Assembly (NCBI GenBank): GCA_024234575.1
Contig: JACKOB010000004.1
Location: 372,001 to 436,000 of the forward strand
Source: Hahellaceae bacterium
Lineage (GTDB): Bacteria; Pseudomonadota; Gammaproteobacteria; Pseudomonadales; Oleiphilaceae
Direction: 5' to 3'
Length of the DNA: 64,000 nucleotides
Shown here: piece after piece, positions 20,558-30,421 of the stretch
Position numbering within the stretch: the first letter of the stretch is position 1
Layout: each line of letters opens with the position of its first letter
Position numbers and translations under genes: made by a program
Notes under the pieces: generated by a model
What the model was told of the DNA's origin: nothing
Database searches by the model: none
Seen by the model: the letters and a program-made list of their open reading frames with translations, nothing else

Positions 20558-22240
20558 ATGAGCGAGAGCTTTGCTGAACTTTTTGAAGAAAGTTTGAAAG
20601 AACTGGATATGCAACCTGGTTCTATTATCACAGGCGTGATTGTAGAGATTGATAATGACTGGGTAACTGTAAATGCTGGATTGAAATCTGAGGGTGTTAT
20701 TCCCCTGGTTCAGTTCTTGAATGATGCTGGTGAGTTGAACATCAAGGTTGGTGATGAGGTTCAGGTTGCACTGGATGCAGTTGAAGATGGTTTCGGTGAG
20801 ACCAGACTTTCTCGTGAAAAAGCTAAGCGTGCGGAAGCTTGGAAAGATCTCGAAAAAGCGCATTTGGCTGAAAAAGTCGTTATGGGCGTGATCAATGGCA
20901 AGGTTAAGGGTGGATTCACCGTTGACGTAGCCGGTATAAGAGCGTTCTTGCCAGGATCTTTGGTTGATGTTCGTCCAGTTCGTGACACGTTACACCTGGA
21001 AGGTAAAGAGCTTGAATTTAAAGTTATCAAGTTGGATCAGAAGCGCAACAACGTTGTAGTTTCGCGTCGATCAGTACTTGAGGCTGAAAACAGTGCAGAA
21101 AGAGAAGCGTTGTTGTCTGCATTGACAGAAGGTATGGAAGTTAAAGGTATCGTTAAGAACCTTACTGACTACGGTGCGTTCGTTGATTTGGGCGGCGTCG
21201 ATGGTCTGTTGCATATCACTGATATGGCCTGGAAGAGAATCAAGCACCCAAGTGAAATCGTTAATGTTGGTGATGAAATCAACGTTAAGGTGTTGAAGTT
21301 TGATCGCGAGAGAAATCGTGTGTCTCTTGGCCTCAAGCAGTTGGGTGAAGATCCGTGGGTTCAAATCAAGGCTAGATACCCAGAGAATACTCGGGTAACA
21401 GCGAAAGTAACAAATCTTACCGATTATGGTTGCTTTGCAGAGCTTGAAGAAGGTGTTGAAGGTTTGGTTCACGTATCTGAAATGGATTGGACTAACAAAA
21501 ACATTCATCCATCAAAAGTTGTTCAGCTTGGTGATGAAATTGAAGTTATGGTTCTTGATATTGATGAGGAGCGTCGTCGTATTTCCTTGGGTATCAAGCA
21601 GTGCCAGTCAAATCCATGGGAAGATTTCTCATCAAGATTTAACAAGAACGATAAGATCTCCGGAAAAATCAAGTCAATCACTGACTTCGGTATCTTCATC
21701 GGCTTGGATGGCGGTATAGATGGTTTGGTGCATTTGTCTGACATTTCTTGGAATGAGACTGGCGAAGAAGCTGTTCGCAAGTACAAGAAAGGCGACGAGA
21801 TCGAAACTGTTATTCTTTCTGTAGACCCTGAAAGAGAGCGTATTTCTCTGGGTGTTAAGCAGCTGGATAGCGATCCGTTTGCAGAGTATGTACAAGTGAA
21901 TGATAAAGGTGCCATTATTACTGGCGTTGTTAAGTCAGTAGATGCTAAGGCTGCTATTATTGCGTTGAATGATGACGTTGAAGCAATCTTGAAGGCATCA
22001 GAAATCAGTCGAGATAAAGTTGAAGATGCGCGTAATGCCTTGAACGAAGGTGATGAGGTTGAGGCCAAAATCATTAGTGTTGATCGCAAGAATCGTGTAA
22101 TCAATCTTTCGGTTAAGTCGAAGGATGTTGACGATGAAAAGCAGGCCATTAAAGACGTTAAAGAGAAGCAAATGGAAACTGCTGGTCCTACTACCATTGG
22201 TGGTTTGATCAAAGAGCAAATGCAAAATAAGGATCAGTAA
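20558..22240 (+). CDS. rpsA: 30S ribosomal protein S1
   Basis: A 560-residue protein of standard length, S1 binds mRNA and unfolds structured leaders at the ribosome. Six S1 RNA-binding domains can be followed in series by the repeated pattern of a G-x-V start and DYG-x-F or DFG-x-F cores, namely [35 protein letters not shown] and [18 protein letters not shown]. The ATG at 20558 has GGAAGAG upstream; the frame is open earlier but contains no plausible start. Its 133-base leader may carry the S1 autoregulatory structure, which could not be resolved here. Confidence 0.98.
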   Translation: MSESFAELFEESLKELDMQPGSIITGVIVEIDNDWVTVNAGLKSEGVIPLVQFLNDAGELNIKVGDEVQVALDAVEDGFGETRLSREKAKRAEAWKDLEKAHLAEKVVMGVINGKVKGGFTVDVAGIRAFLPGSLVDVRPVRDTLHLEGKELEFKVIKLDQKRNNVVVSRRSVLEAENSAEREALLSALTEGMEVKGIVKNLTDYGAFVDLGGVDGLLHITDMAWKRIKHPSEIVNVGDEINVKVLKFDRERNRVSLGLKQLGEDPWVQIKARYPENTRVTAKVTNLTDYGCFAELEEGVEGLVHVSEMDWTNKNIHPSKVVQLGDEIEVMVLDIDEERRRISLGIKQCQSNPWEDFSSRFNKNDKISGKIKSITDFGIFIGLDGGIDGLVHLSDISWNETGEEAVRKYKKGDEIETVILSVDPERERISLGVKQLDSDPFAEYVQVNDKGAIITGVVKSVDAKAAIIALNDDVEAILKASEISRDKVEDARNALNEGDEVEAKIISVDRKNRVINLSVKSKDVDDEKQAIKDVKEKQMETAGPTTIGGLIKEQMQNKDQ

Positions 22241-22272
22241 GATCGATTTTTAGTAGTTTTTGCTAAAGTAAT

Positions 22273-22305
22273 AAAAAAAACGGGCTAAGAGCCCGTTTTT
22301 TTTTG
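22273..22305 (+). terminator. Rho-independent terminator of rpsA
   Basis: CGGGCT and AGCCCG pair around a short loop, preceded by A and followed by nine or so T. It starts about 33 bases after the rpsA stop and separates it from ihfB. Confidence 0.92.
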
Positions 22306-22361
22306 TCTTTTATTTAAACCTTGACTAAACTCTTGATAATTCAATGATTAAGGGACTGTCT

Positions 22362-22658
22362 ATGACTAAGTCAGAGTTGGTCGAGATTATCGCCGCCAAA
22401 CAAACACAGTTAAACATTAAAGACGTAGAGCTTGCGGTGAAAACCGTCATAGAGCATATGTCTCAGGCTTTATCTCAAGGAAATAGAATAGAAATCAGGG
22501 GGTTTGGTAGTTTCTCCTTGCATTTTCGTGCGCCTCGAACCGGTAGAAATCCAAAAACTGGAGATTCTGTTAGTTTGGAAGCAAAATATGTCCCTCATTT
22601 TAAACCAGGAAAAGAACTGCGTGATCAGGTGAATGACAGTCTTAAGCAGGGATATTGA
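22362..22658 (+). CDS. ihfB: Integration host factor subunit beta
   Basis: A 98-residue nucleoid protein that with IhfA bends DNA at specific sites. [11 protein letters not shown] at the N terminus is the HU/IHF signature, and [22 protein letters not shown] contains the DNA-binding arm with the family PRTGRNP motif. ATG 22362 is favoured over ATG 22344 because AAGGGA lies 6 bases before it and the length becomes typical. The protein follows rpsA as in most gammaproteobacteria. Confidence 0.96.
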   Translation: MTKSELVEIIAAKQTQLNIKDVELAVKTVIEHMSQALSQGNRIEIRGFGSFSLHFRAPRTGRNPKTGDSVSLEAKYVPHFKPGKELRDQVNDSLKQGY

Positions 22659-22698
22659 TGCAAACTCTGTAGTGATATGTGGTTAAATTTGCCGAATG

Positions 22699-22728
22699 AA
22701 GCCCTCTATAGATTGAGGGCTTTTTTGT
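22699..22728 (+). terminator. Rho-independent terminator of ihfB
   Basis: AAGCCCTC pairs with GAGGGCTT across an 8-base loop, followed by a T run. It lies 40 bases after the ihfB stop. Confidence 0.88.
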
Positions 22729-22755
22729 TTAGTTTGTATGATCGGCGTTCTGTGC

Positions 22756-22801
22756 TTCATTTTATTGCTGTAGGCAGGTATTATGCCTGCGAAACGGAGG
22801 G
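22756..22801 (+). promoter_or_regulatory. Candidate promoter and ribosome binding site of lapA
   Basis: TTCATT at 22756-22761 and TATTAT at 22779-22784 are spaced 17 bases. GGAGGG at 22796-22801 fixes the TTG start of lapA. Confidence 0.45.
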
Positions 22802-22807
22802 AAGATT

Positions 22808-23089
22808 TTGGCCATTATTAAACGTATATTTTTAGTCGCAATTGTCTTATTAATTTTGTTTGCAGGCACTGTGTTTTCACTAAAAAACTCAGCAATGGTT
22901 ACAATCGACTTGGTTTTTTTGAGTGGTACACTTCAGCTATCGTTTGTAGTGGTTGCGGCATTCGTGTTGGGCGCGGTGCTCGGATTGGTTGTCGGGTTGG
23001 CGAGTGTGTTTAAGGTTCATGCTTCTAAGAAGCTTATAGAGCATCGTTTAAGAGCGCTCGAGAAGTCGGACCCAGGTAAGGTTAGCTAG
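22808..23089 (+). CDS. lapA: Lipopolysaccharide assembly protein LapA domain protein
   Basis: A 93-residue inner-membrane protein of the DUF1049/LapA family, paired with lapB downstream. Two transmembrane segments cover about residues 5-25 and 45-67, with a short basic cytoplasmic tail that ends in a predicted helix. Start is TTG with a near-consensus GGAGGG 6 bases upstream. With LapB it controls LpxC turnover and LPS assembly in the E. coli model. The two genes are 20 bases apart, indicating an operon. Confidence 0.9.
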   Translation: MAIIKRIFLVAIVLLILFAGTVFSLKNSAMVTIDLVFLSGTLQLSFVVVAAFVLGAVLGLVVGLASVFKVHASKKLIEHRLRALEKSDPGKVS

Positions 23090-23109
23090 CACGCACCTCC
23101 GGAGATTGA

Positions 23110-24306
23110 ATGGACGGATTGGTTCAGTATTTTATTCTGCTTGGTTCAGTCGGTATAGGTTACGCCATCGCGTATCTGCAATTCAATTTCAAAAAATTTC
23201 ACTATTCTTCGCAAGAAAAATTAAAAGAGAAGCTTAATCTGCTCTTTCATTTAGATGACGATCGTGAAATATCAAAGCTGTTAAAGTCCCTTGAAGTATC
23301 AAAAGATACCTTTGGTATCCACCTGGCGGTTGGTGGGCATTATCGTAAAAGTGGCGAGGTCGAGAAGGCGATAGGCTTGCATCAAAATTTGTTGGGGCAT
23401 CCTGAAATTCCCAGTCATATATACGGAGAAGTTGCTTTAGAGTTGGCTAAGGACTACATGGCAGCTGGCTTGCTCGATCGTGCGGAAGCGTTGCTGCTAA
23501 AAATTATGGAGCAAAAGGAGTATCGAGCATTAGCCATTCCCAAGCTTATTGATATTTATCAGCAAGAAAAAGAGTGGGAGAAAGCACTTAAAATCGTTAC
23601 GTCTCTCGATGCTAAGCTAGTAGGCTCATATCATTCCAGGTTGGCGCATTTTTGTTGTGAGCTTGCTCAATTTCTCATAGATCGTGGTGAGTATTACGAA
23701 GCACAACAGCGAATTCGGGCGTCATTAGATTTCGATAAAGGGTGTGTGCGCGCCGCTTTTTTGTTAAGTGATCTCAATGCTAAGTTAAAAGATTTCAATT
23801 CAGCATTAACTAACCTGAAAAAGGTAATGCATGCGGATGAAGCTTATGCATTTGATGTGGCAAATAATGTTTTGCAGTGTGTTTCATTTGGTCTTGAGCG
23901 AGATGTCGCCTTACGCTTTTTGCAAAAAATGTATAATGACCACCCTAAGCTAGGGCTGATTGTGGGTATCTCTGAGTTGTTGGGTGAGATGGGGAGAGAA
24001 AGGGAGGCAATAGATTTACTTGAAAATCACTTAAAGGCCTATCCCAGGCTATTCGGTTTGCTCCAGTTGGCAGGCTTTTTCCATTCCCATTTTCCCCTCA
24101 CGACAAGTAAAGTTGGTGTTAATGAAAGAGTGCTGTCGGATATTGTAGAGGTGTGTGGCCAAATACGGTCTGAAATTTCCCTTTATAAATGTTTGTGTTG
24201 TGGGTTTGAGGCTAAAAGTTTGTACTGGCTGTGTCCCAGTTGCAGAGTATGGTCGTCGATTAAGCCCGTTGTTGATACGCCATTGTTGTCAAAAGTAGCG
24301 CTTTAG
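23110..24306 (+). CDS. lapB: Lipopolysaccharide assembly protein LapB (YciM)
   Basis: A 398-residue protein with an N-terminal transmembrane anchor (about 5-25), a long tetratricopeptide solenoid (about 60-350), and a C-terminal rubredoxin-like metal finger, CLCCGF ... CPSC, near residues 360-385. It guides FtsH-dependent LpxC degradation in E. coli. All four finger cysteines are present. It follows lapA by 20 bases; pyrF follows it by 46 bases, the order seen in enterobacteria. Confidence 0.94.
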   Translation: MDGLVQYFILLGSVGIGYAIAYLQFNFKKFHYSSQEKLKEKLNLLFHLDDDREISKLLKSLEVSKDTFGIHLAVGGHYRKSGEVEKAIGLHQNLLGHPEIPSHIYGEVALELAKDYMAAGLLDRAEALLLKIMEQKEYRALAIPKLIDIYQQEKEWEKALKIVTSLDAKLVGSYHSRLAHFCCELAQFLIDRGEYYEAQQRIRASLDFDKGCVRAAFLLSDLNAKLKDFNSALTNLKKVMHADEAYAFDVANNVLQCVSFGLERDVALRFLQKMYNDHPKLGLIVGISELLGEMGREREAIDLLENHLKAYPRLFGLLQLAGFFHSHFPLTTSKVGVNERVLSDIVEVCGQIRSEISLYKCLCCGFEAKSLYWLCPSCRVWSSIKPVVDTPLLSKVAL

Positions 24307-24352
24307 CTCGGACCGGTCTAAAAATTAGAATCTGTAATAGTGAGGAATATAA

Positions 24353-25069
24353 GTGCCAGTTAATGAAACTAAACCTGTTGTGATTGCTTTGGATTATGAT
24401 AACCCCAAATCAGCGCTTGATTTTTTAACGAATATCGACCCAAAAAAGTGTCGCGTTAAAGTAGGGAAAGAGCTTTTCACAAGCGCTGGGCCTGGAGTTG
24501 TTTTAGATATTCAACGTTTGGGTTTTGATGTTTTTCTTGATCTTAAGTTTCACGATATACCAAACACTACGGCATCTGCGATTGAAGCGGCTGCAGAAAT
24601 GGGAGTTTGGATGGTTAATGTTCATGCTTCTGGTGGCCCCGTGATGCTGAAGGAATGTGTAGCAAGGATGAGAGCGCGCAAAGCTGCAGGAAAGTCCGTA
24701 CCACTGCTGATTGCTGTGACAGTTCTTACCAGTATGGATGCTGGGCAGTTGCAGTCAGTTGGTGTTGTTCGAGATATCGATTCACAAGTGCTAGCGTTAG
24801 CGACATTAGCAAAAGACTGTGGTTTCGATGGCGTTGTCTGTTCTGCCCGTGAAGTTAATCTGCTGCGCCGGGAGCTGGGGGAGGATTTTCTCTTAGTTAC
24901 ACCAGGTATCAGGCCTGCTTTTGCTGTCGCCGATGATCAGGTGCGCATTGTTACCCCATCAGATGCAGTTAGAATGGGTAGTGACTATCTGGTGATTGGT
25001 CGACCAATTACTAAAGCAGATTCGCCTCAGTGGGCGCTTGAAACAATTCTAAAGGAAATCTCCGGCTAA
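24353..25069 (+). CDS. pyrF: Orotidine 5'-phosphate decarboxylase
   Basis: A 238-residue TIM-barrel enzyme that makes UMP from OMP. The catalytic DLKFHDIPNT motif is near residue 62, and the C-terminal PGIRPAFA and MGSDYLVIGRPIT phosphate-binding parts are present. GTG start with GAGG about 7 bases upstream. It is the last gene in the lapA-lapB-pyrF cluster, and no clear terminator lies before tRNA-Asn. Confidence 0.96.
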   Translation: MPVNETKPVVIALDYDNPKSALDFLTNIDPKKCRVKVGKELFTSAGPGVVLDIQRLGFDVFLDLKFHDIPNTTASAIEAAAEMGVWMVNVHASGGPVMLKECVARMRARKAAGKSVPLLIAVTVLTSMDAGQLQSVGVVRDIDSQVLALATLAKDCGFDGVVCSAREVNLLRRELGEDFLLVTPGIRPAFAVADDQVRIVTPSDAVRMGSDYLVIGRPITKADSPQWALETILKEISG

Positions 25070-25146
25070 CAAATTATGCACTGGGCTTGTCATTTAGTTG
25101 CGGTGCTGTTTGTATTGATGAGAAATGGTATAGGGGGTATGCTGAG

Positions 25147-25222
25147 TGGCTCCCCGACCTGGGCTCGAACCAGGGACAAACGGATTAACAGTCCGTTGCT
25201 CTACCAACTGAGCTATCGGGGA
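25147..25222 (-). tRNA. tRNA-Asn (GTT), copy 1
   Basis: A 76-base tRNA including encoded CCA. The acceptor TCCCCGA/TCGGGGA, D-loop AGCTCAGTTGGTAGAGC, anticodon arm CGGACTGTTAATCCG with anticodon GTT, and T-arm GGTTCGAGCC are all present. The sequence is identical to the copy at 38153-38228. Confidence 0.97.
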
Positions 25223-25243
25223 TCAGCATCGATTGAGGGCGCT

Positions 25244-25272
25244 ATCTTATATAGTGAGTGCTGGCTCGTCAA
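25244..25272 (-). promoter_or_regulatory. Promoter of tRNA-Asn copy 1
   Basis: TTGACG at 25267-25272 and TAAGAT at 25244-25249 (minus strand) are separated by 17 bases. A GC-rich discriminator AGCGCCC follows, typical of stringently controlled stable-RNA promoters. Confidence 0.8.
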
Positions 25273-25340
25273 CCCTGTTTTTTTCAAAATTGCATTTTAT
25301 TAGTGGCAGAATTATTTCTGCCACTAATATCTGGTAACGC

Positions 25341-26528
25341 TTACTTACATAAGGCGTCGCGAATGCGACTCACTGCGTTTTCCAGGTTCTTGCTTGATGT
25401 TGCGAAGCTAAGTCTCATATGTCCTGGTGTTCCAAATGCTGAGCCAGGTACAACTGCTACCCCAGCCTTTTTCAGCAAGTATTCGGAGAATTCGACATCA
25501 TTCTCAACACCATCCAATGCAGCTATGGCTCCCTCAACAGATGGGAAGGCGTAAAATGTACCATTGGCAGGTATACATTTTATACCTGGGATTGAGTTTA
25601 GCGCTTCTACAAGATAATCGTGACGTTTCTTGAATTCTTTTACCATCACATCAATACAGTCTTGCGAAGAGTCGAGAGCCACCTGTGCCGCTACCTGGGA
25701 TATCGATGTCGGGTTTGAAGTGCTCTGGGACTGTATTTTTTTCATCGCGGCAATAACTTTTACCGGGCCTGCTGCGTATCCTATGCGCCAGCCTGTCATG
25801 GAATAAGCTTTGGATACGCCGTTTAGTACAAATGTTCTTTCGTATAATTCTGGGCAAACATTGAGTATGTTTGAAAATGCTTCATCACCCCAGACGATAT
25901 GTTCGTACATGTCATCTGTTGCAACGAGAACGTGCGGATGACGAAGCAGAACTTCACTTAGCGCTTTTAGCTCATTTTTGGAGTAACTGATTCCGGAGGG
26001 GTTGGATGGGCTGTTGATTACGAAGAGCTTTGTTCTCTCAGTAATAGCAGATTCGAGCTGTGCCGGAGTAATTTTGTATTGCTGCGCTTGCGTAGTTTCG
26101 ATGAAAACCGGTTTGCCTTCTGCAACAAGAACCATGTCTGGATAAGAAACCCAGTAAGGTGCAGGAATAATAACTTCATCACCAGGGTTTAGAAGGGCCA
26201 GGGCTAAATTAAAAAAGCTTTGTTTGCCGCCGCAGGAAACCAATATCTGATTTGGTTCGTAACTAAGCTGGTTGTCGCGTTTAAACTTGTTAATAATAGC
26301 TTTCTTCAGACTTGGGGTGCCATCAACGGCTGTATATTTGGTTTGCCCTTCGTTGATTGCTTTAATGGCGGCGTCTTTAATGTGCTGTGGCGTGTCGAAA
26401 TCTGGTTCACCAGCACCGAGGCCGATAATGTCTTCGCCAGCAGCTTTTAGCTCGGCTGCCTTGTTGGTAACAGCAAGTGTAGGGGAGGGTTTGATTGATT
26501 GTACACGGTTTGAGAGTTGAACTTCCAA
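25341..26528 (-). CDS. Aspartate aminotransferase (class I, AspB/AspC type)
   Basis: A 395-residue PLP enzyme, closest to the bacterial Ib-type aspartate aminotransferase that may also accept prephenate. GLGAGEPDFDTP, YTAVDGTPSLKKAI and SPSNPSGIS segments are typical, with the PLP lysine in NGVSKAYSMTGWRIGY and Arg (MRLSFA) near the C terminus. TTG 26528 is favoured because GAGG lies 9 bases upstream; TTG 26543 is possible, adding 5 residues. It is divergent from uvrB, the arrangement seen in Pseudomonas. It makes aspartate and possibly arogenate-type products. Confidence 0.9.
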   Translation of the reverse strand: MEVQLSNRVQSIKPSPTLAVTNKAAELKAAGEDIIGLGAGEPDFDTPQHIKDAAIKAINEGQTKYTAVDGTPSLKKAIINKFKRDNQLSYEPNQILVSCGGKQSFFNLALALLNPGDEVIIPAPYWVSYPDMVLVAEGKPVFIETTQAQQYKITPAQLESAITERTKLFVINSPSNPSGISYSKNELKALSEVLLRHPHVLVATDDMYEHIVWGDEAFSNILNVCPELYERTFVLNGVSKAYSMTGWRIGYAAGPVKVIAAMKKIQSQSTSNPTSISQVAAQVALDSSQDCIDVMVKEFKKRHDYLVEALNSIPGIKCIPANGTFYAFPSVEGAIAALDGVENDVEFSEYLLKKAGVAVVPGSAFGTPGHMRLSFATSSKNLENAVSRIRDALCK

Positions 26529-26625
26529 GCTCTTGATCCTCAATTGAAGTCTGAAAAATAGTGATTAATTCAAGCGGACAAAACGTGAAAATGATAACAT
26601 TTTTCTATTTAAATCTGGAATACTA

Positions 26626-28647
26626 ATGAGCGGTCATTTCGAGGTTTCAGCAAATTATTTGCCTGCTGGAGATCAGCCGGCAGCAATTTCTAAGTTGGTT
26701 GATGGTTTAAACAGTGGGTTGGCCCACCAAACACTTTTGGGTGTGACGGGTTCTGGTAAGACTTTTACTATTGCAAATGTCATTGCGGCTGTGCAGCGGC
26801 CGACGATTGTTTTGGCTCATAATAAAACGCTCGCGGCGCAATTGTATGGCGAATTTAAAGAGTTCTTTCCGGCAAACTCTGTTGAATATTTCGTTTCTTA
26901 CTATGATTACTATCAGCCCGAAGCTTACGTCCCTTCCTCTGACACCTATATTGAAAAAGATGCATCTATCAACGAGCATATAGAGCAAATGCGGTTGTCG
27001 GCCACTAAAGCGCTGTTAGAACGTAATGATGCGATTATTGTGGCAACTGTGTCGTCTATTTACGGCCTGGGCGACCCGCAATTATATTTGAAAATGATGT
27101 TGCATCTTAATCGAGGGGATCGGGCGGATCAGCGCCAGATTATTCAACGGCTTGCTGAGCTTCAGTACACAAGAAATGATATTGAGTTACATAGGGCAAC
27201 CTATCGTGTGCGTGGGGATGTTATTGATATTTTTCCTGCGGAGTCAGAAAAGGAGGCGATTCGCATTGAGCTCTTTGATGATGAGGTTGAGGCTTTAAGC
27301 TTTTTCGACCCTCTTACGGGGGAGGTGCTGCGAAAAGTACCGCGCGTCACTGTTTATCCGAAATCTCATTATGTCACTCCGCGGGAAACTATTCTCAATG
27401 CAGCTGAGCAAGTAAAGGAAGAGTTGAAGGGGCGACTGGAATATTTGCGTCAAGAAAACCGGTTGGTAGAGGCTCAGAGGCTTGAGGAGAGAACTCGTTA
27501 TGACATCGAGATGATGCTTGAGTTAGGGTATTGCAATGGTATCGAAAATTACTCTCGTTATCTTTCGGGTAGAGCGCCTGGATCGCCACCGCCTACGTTG
27601 TTCGATTATCTGCCCAAAGATGCGTTATTGGTAATTGATGAGTCCCATGTGACTATTCCGCAGTTGGGGGCCATGTATAAAGGCGATCGCTCACGCAAAG
27701 AAAACCTGGTGAACTATGGGTTCAGGCTGCCCTCGGCGTTGGATAACCGGCCAATGAAGTTTGAAGAGTGGGAGAGTATCGCACCGCAGATGATATTTGT
27801 TTCGGCAACACCTTCACACTATGAGGCAAAATACTCTTCGCAAGTAGTCGAGCAGGTAGTCAGGCCTACCGGGTTGCTCGATCCGACGATTGAAATACGA
27901 CCCGCATCAACTCAGGTTGATGACCTGCTTTCCGAGATTGGAGAACGGGTAGCGATGGGTGACCGTGTGTTAGTTACCGTGCTGACTAAGAGAATGGCCG
28001 AAGATTTGACTGATTTCTTGCTTGAACATGGTGTTCGAGTAAGTTATTTGCACTCGGATATCGATACAGTGGAACGTGTGGAAATAATCCGAAATCTTCG
28101 TATTGGTGAATTTGATGTTCTGGTTGGCATCAACTTGTTGCGGGAAGGTTTGGATATGCCCGAAGTTTCTTTGGTTACTATTTTAGATGCAGATAAGGAG
28201 GGGTTTTTACGTTCTGAACGGTCGTTGATTCAAACGATTGGGAGGGCTGCGCGAAACCTGAACGGAAAAGCTATTTTATATGCAGACAAGATAACCGGCT
28301 CAATGGAACGTGCGATGAGCGAAACCGCCCGGAGGCGAGAACGGCAACTCGCGTACAACCTCGAACATGGCATCACACCGAAAGGGCTTAACAAATCCGT
28401 CGCTGACATTATGGAAGGTGCGGTTGTTTATAAAAATAAGGCAGCTAAAGGTGGTAAGGGGGGGGCGTCTAAGACCGCTAAGCCTGACTCCTTGAGCCTT
28501 TTGGCACCTGAAGAGCTTGGCAAAGAAATTAAACGTATTGAAAATGAAATGTATCAGGCAGCCAGCGATTTAAATTTCGAGCTCGCAGCTAGCCTTCGAG
28601 ATCAAATATCTGAGCTTAAACAGCATCTGCTAATAAGTTTGCAATAG
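26626..28647 (+). CDS. uvrB: Excinuclease ABC subunit B
   Basis: A 673-residue helicase-like nucleotide excision repair subunit. Walker A is [13 protein letters not shown] near residue 40; the beta-hairpin region follows with [21 protein letters not shown]; Walker B DESH is near residue 338. Helicase motif VI is QTIGRAARN near residue 545. The C-terminal UVR domain (about 625-670) binds UvrC. An Ala/Lys/Gly-rich linker (KAAKGGKGG) near residue 605 precedes it. No LexA box was recognised in the 80 bases upstream. Confidence 0.98.
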   Translation: MSGHFEVSANYLPAGDQPAAISKLVDGLNSGLAHQTLLGVTGSGKTFTIANVIAAVQRPTIVLAHNKTLAAQLYGEFKEFFPANSVEYFVSYYDYYQPEAYVPSSDTYIEKDASINEHIEQMRLSATKALLERNDAIIVATVSSIYGLGDPQLYLKMMLHLNRGDRADQRQIIQRLAELQYTRNDIELHRATYRVRGDVIDIFPAESEKEAIRIELFDDEVEALSFFDPLTGEVLRKVPRVTVYPKSHYVTPRETILNAAEQVKEELKGRLEYLRQENRLVEAQRLEERTRYDIEMMLELGYCNGIENYSRYLSGRAPGSPPPTLFDYLPKDALLVIDESHVTIPQLGAMYKGDRSRKENLVNYGFRLPSALDNRPMKFEEWESIAPQMIFVSATPSHYEAKYSSQVVEQVVRPTGLLDPTIEIRPASTQVDDLLSEIGERVAMGDRVLVTVLTKRMAEDLTDFLLEHGVRVSYLHSDIDTVERVEIIRNLRIGEFDVLVGINLLREGLDMPEVSLVTILDADKEGFLRSERSLIQTIGRAARNLNGKAILYADKITGSMERAMSETARRRERQLAYNLEHGITPKGLNKSVADIMEGAVVYKNKAAKGGKGGASKTAKPDSLSLLAPEELGKEIKRIENEMYQAASDLNFELAASLRDQISELKQHLLISLQ

Positions 28648-28664
28648 ATTTTGGCGGCTTTATT

Positions 28665-29846
28665 TTATTCTCTGACTGCTTCTTCTGAATACCAGACCTT
28701 GATTTGACCCAGCCAGTCAAGGTCTGAGCTGGCTGATACGAGCTTGTTGGTAAGCCAGCCTTTCTCTATGTCATCTGCTTTTTTTCCGTTCGCATTGATC
28801 ATTAAGTCTATTTGCACGGAGTTGTTGAGGTAGTGGAGTTTCACGCTTACTTCACTAAAGTTTAGAAAGGGGCTCCATTTTTCTTTGAGTATTGGCATGA
28901 CATCTTTTCGAAGTGGTAAGTTACGAGAGCCACTCTTTTTGTCGTGATAGTGGTCATCATCTTCTGCATCGATGTGATAAGTAATGTCTTTGATATGATC
29001 AAACTTCTCCCGTAGGTTTTTGCAGACCACCAAGCCAATCTGGTGCCCCTCTGAAACGCTGATAGCAGGTGCTACTTGCAGGTGTACATCTAGCAGTATC
29101 TCTTCGCCCATATGTCGACAGCGCAGGCTATGTACGTTTTTGACGCCATCAGTAGCCAAAATAACGTCGTGAAACATTTTGGTTTCTTCTGGTGATGGCG
29201 CTGTATCTACCAGCACTTTTATGCTGTCCCAGGCAAGCTCCCAACCTATTTTGGCGATTAGGAAGCCAACGATGCAGGCTGCAACTGCATCGAGCCAAGG
29301 AAGCCCCAACCCCGAACCTAGCAGGGCGATAAGTACGACGACAGATGATATGGCGTCACTTCTACTGTGCCATGCATTGGCTATCAGTAAATTAGATTTT
29401 ATTTTATGGGCAATATTGAGCGTATACCTGAAAATCCACTCTTTACCGATAATGGATGTTACCGCAATGCCTATTGCCAATGCGCTGACTTCAACAATTG
29501 AGTTGCCGTTTACGAGTCTGATCATGCTATCCCAGGCCATTGCGCCCGCTATAGCAATCAGAGTGCTGCCTAAAAAAATCGTACCAAGAGTCTCGAAGCG
29601 CTCGTGCCCATAAGGATGCTCTTCATCTGGCTCCTGGCGAGAGTAGCGGGTGATAACCAACACCATTATGTCGGTGATGGCATCAGAAAAAGAATGTATG
29701 CCGTCAGCAACTAAGGCGACAGAGTGAACTAAAGTGCCGATGATGATCTTTGCCACACCCAATAGGATGTCCAATACCATTCCGATAAGCGTGACCCGTT
29801 GCGCAAGGCGCGTTTTTTCTTTAGCACTGTACTTACGTTCGGACAT
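28665..29846 (-). CDS. Cation diffusion facilitator transporter (FieF/MntE-like)
   Basis: A 393-residue inner-membrane metal efflux protein, about 100 residues longer than typical FieF. Metal-site motifs ADGIHSFSD and WHSRSDAISS (HxxxD in each) lie in the second and fifth helices; six transmembrane segments fit about residues 15-210. The cytoplasmic C-terminal metal-binding domain (about 215-290, with a histidine/aspartate-rich EDDDHYHD after it) is followed by about 80 extra residues. Substrate (Mn, Fe or Zn) is not resolved. ATG 29846 (MSERKY) is chosen over TTG 29864. It is convergent with uvrB, only 17 bases apart. Confidence 0.85.
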   Translation of the reverse strand: MSERKYSAKEKTRLAQRVTLIGMVLDILLGVAKIIIGTLVHSVALVADGIHSFSDAITDIMVLVITRYSRQEPDEEHPYGHERFETLGTIFLGSTLIAIAGAMAWDSMIRLVNGNSIVEVSALAIGIAVTSIIGKEWIFRYTLNIAHKIKSNLLIANAWHSRSDAISSVVVLIALLGSGLGLPWLDAVAACIVGFLIAKIGWELAWDSIKVLVDTAPSPEETKMFHDVILATDGVKNVHSLRCRHMGEEILLDVHLQVAPAISVSEGHQIGLVVCKNLREKFDHIKDITYHIDAEDDDHYHDKKSGSRNLPLRKDVMPILKEKWSPFLNFSEVSVKLHYLNNSVQIDLMINANGKKADDIEKGWLTNKLVSASSDLDWLGQIKVWYSEEAVRE

Positions 29847-29864
29847 GACTGGGCTTCTTTTCAA

Positions 29865-30142
29865 TAGTGTTCGTTGGGCGTTAGATGCATTGCCACGCTA
29901 ATAGTAAGCGGTAGCACATTTTTTTCAACAAATTGTGTCCTCATACCTTTTCGAGCGAGAACTAGCCAACAGTAATAAGTAGTCATCTGCCTATAATTAA
30001 ATGGTACGAGGGTGCATATAGTTGTTCGTTATGAGATCGGCTTATTTTACGCGTAGCGGGTTACCAGTTGGTAGTAGTTCACTTTTTATCAACCTTGTAT
30101 TACTGTGTAAGCATAATTAAAACAAAAGGATAGGGGCAAGGA
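29865..30142. other. Divergent intergenic region between CDF transporter and PilZ genes
   Basis: 278 bases with no recognised gene. The PilZ start is preceded by AGGATAGGGGCAAGGA, a strong ribosome binding site. No clear promoter hexamer pair was found. Confidence 0.4.
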
Positions 30143-30421
30143 ATGGACGTCAAAGGCTTACCTGAACGAAGAAATTTTCGTCGCATGCGGGTTAATTTCA
30201 ATGTAGAGATTTTTCACCCGATGTACGGCGTCGCGAAGTTGAAAACCTGGGATATGTCTGACGGCGGTATTTTTATTCTGGTTGATCCTAAAAAGACATT
30301 ACCGCCAGAGGGCACAATTGTTTCCGTAAAAGTAAAAGGGTTGTTGGGGAAAGAGGATCCTGTTCTTGATATGAAGGTTGTACGTGACACCAATGATGGT
30401 GTCGGCCTTAGGTTTCTTTAG
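30143..30421 (+). CDS. PilZ domain protein (cyclic di-GMP receptor)
   Basis: A 92-residue stand-alone PilZ domain. The cyclic di-GMP signature is complete: RRNFRR (RxxxR) at residues about 9-14 and DMSDGGIF (D/NxSxxG) near residue 43. It is a single beta-barrel protein, likely a cytoplasmic effector of unknown target. It lies alone between a transporter gene and a large non-coding interval; its own context gives no target. The diguanylate cyclase at 9888-11144 and HD-GYP protein at 51604-53148 are candidate partners in the same window. Confidence 0.88.
   Translation: MDVKGLPERRNFRRMRVNFNVEIFHPMYGVAKLKTWDMSDGGIFILVDPKKTLPPEGTIVSVKVKGLLGKEDPVLDMKVVRDTNDGVGLRFL

Noticed and set aside
21523..22212. 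229-codon open frame antisense to rpsA
   Set aside because: It is an artefact of the codon pattern of rpsA, with no ribosome binding site or recognisable motif.
26544..26625. Search for a LexA (SOS) box upstream of uvrB
   Set aside because: No CTGT-N8-ACAG-like palindrome was found in the 80-base gap.
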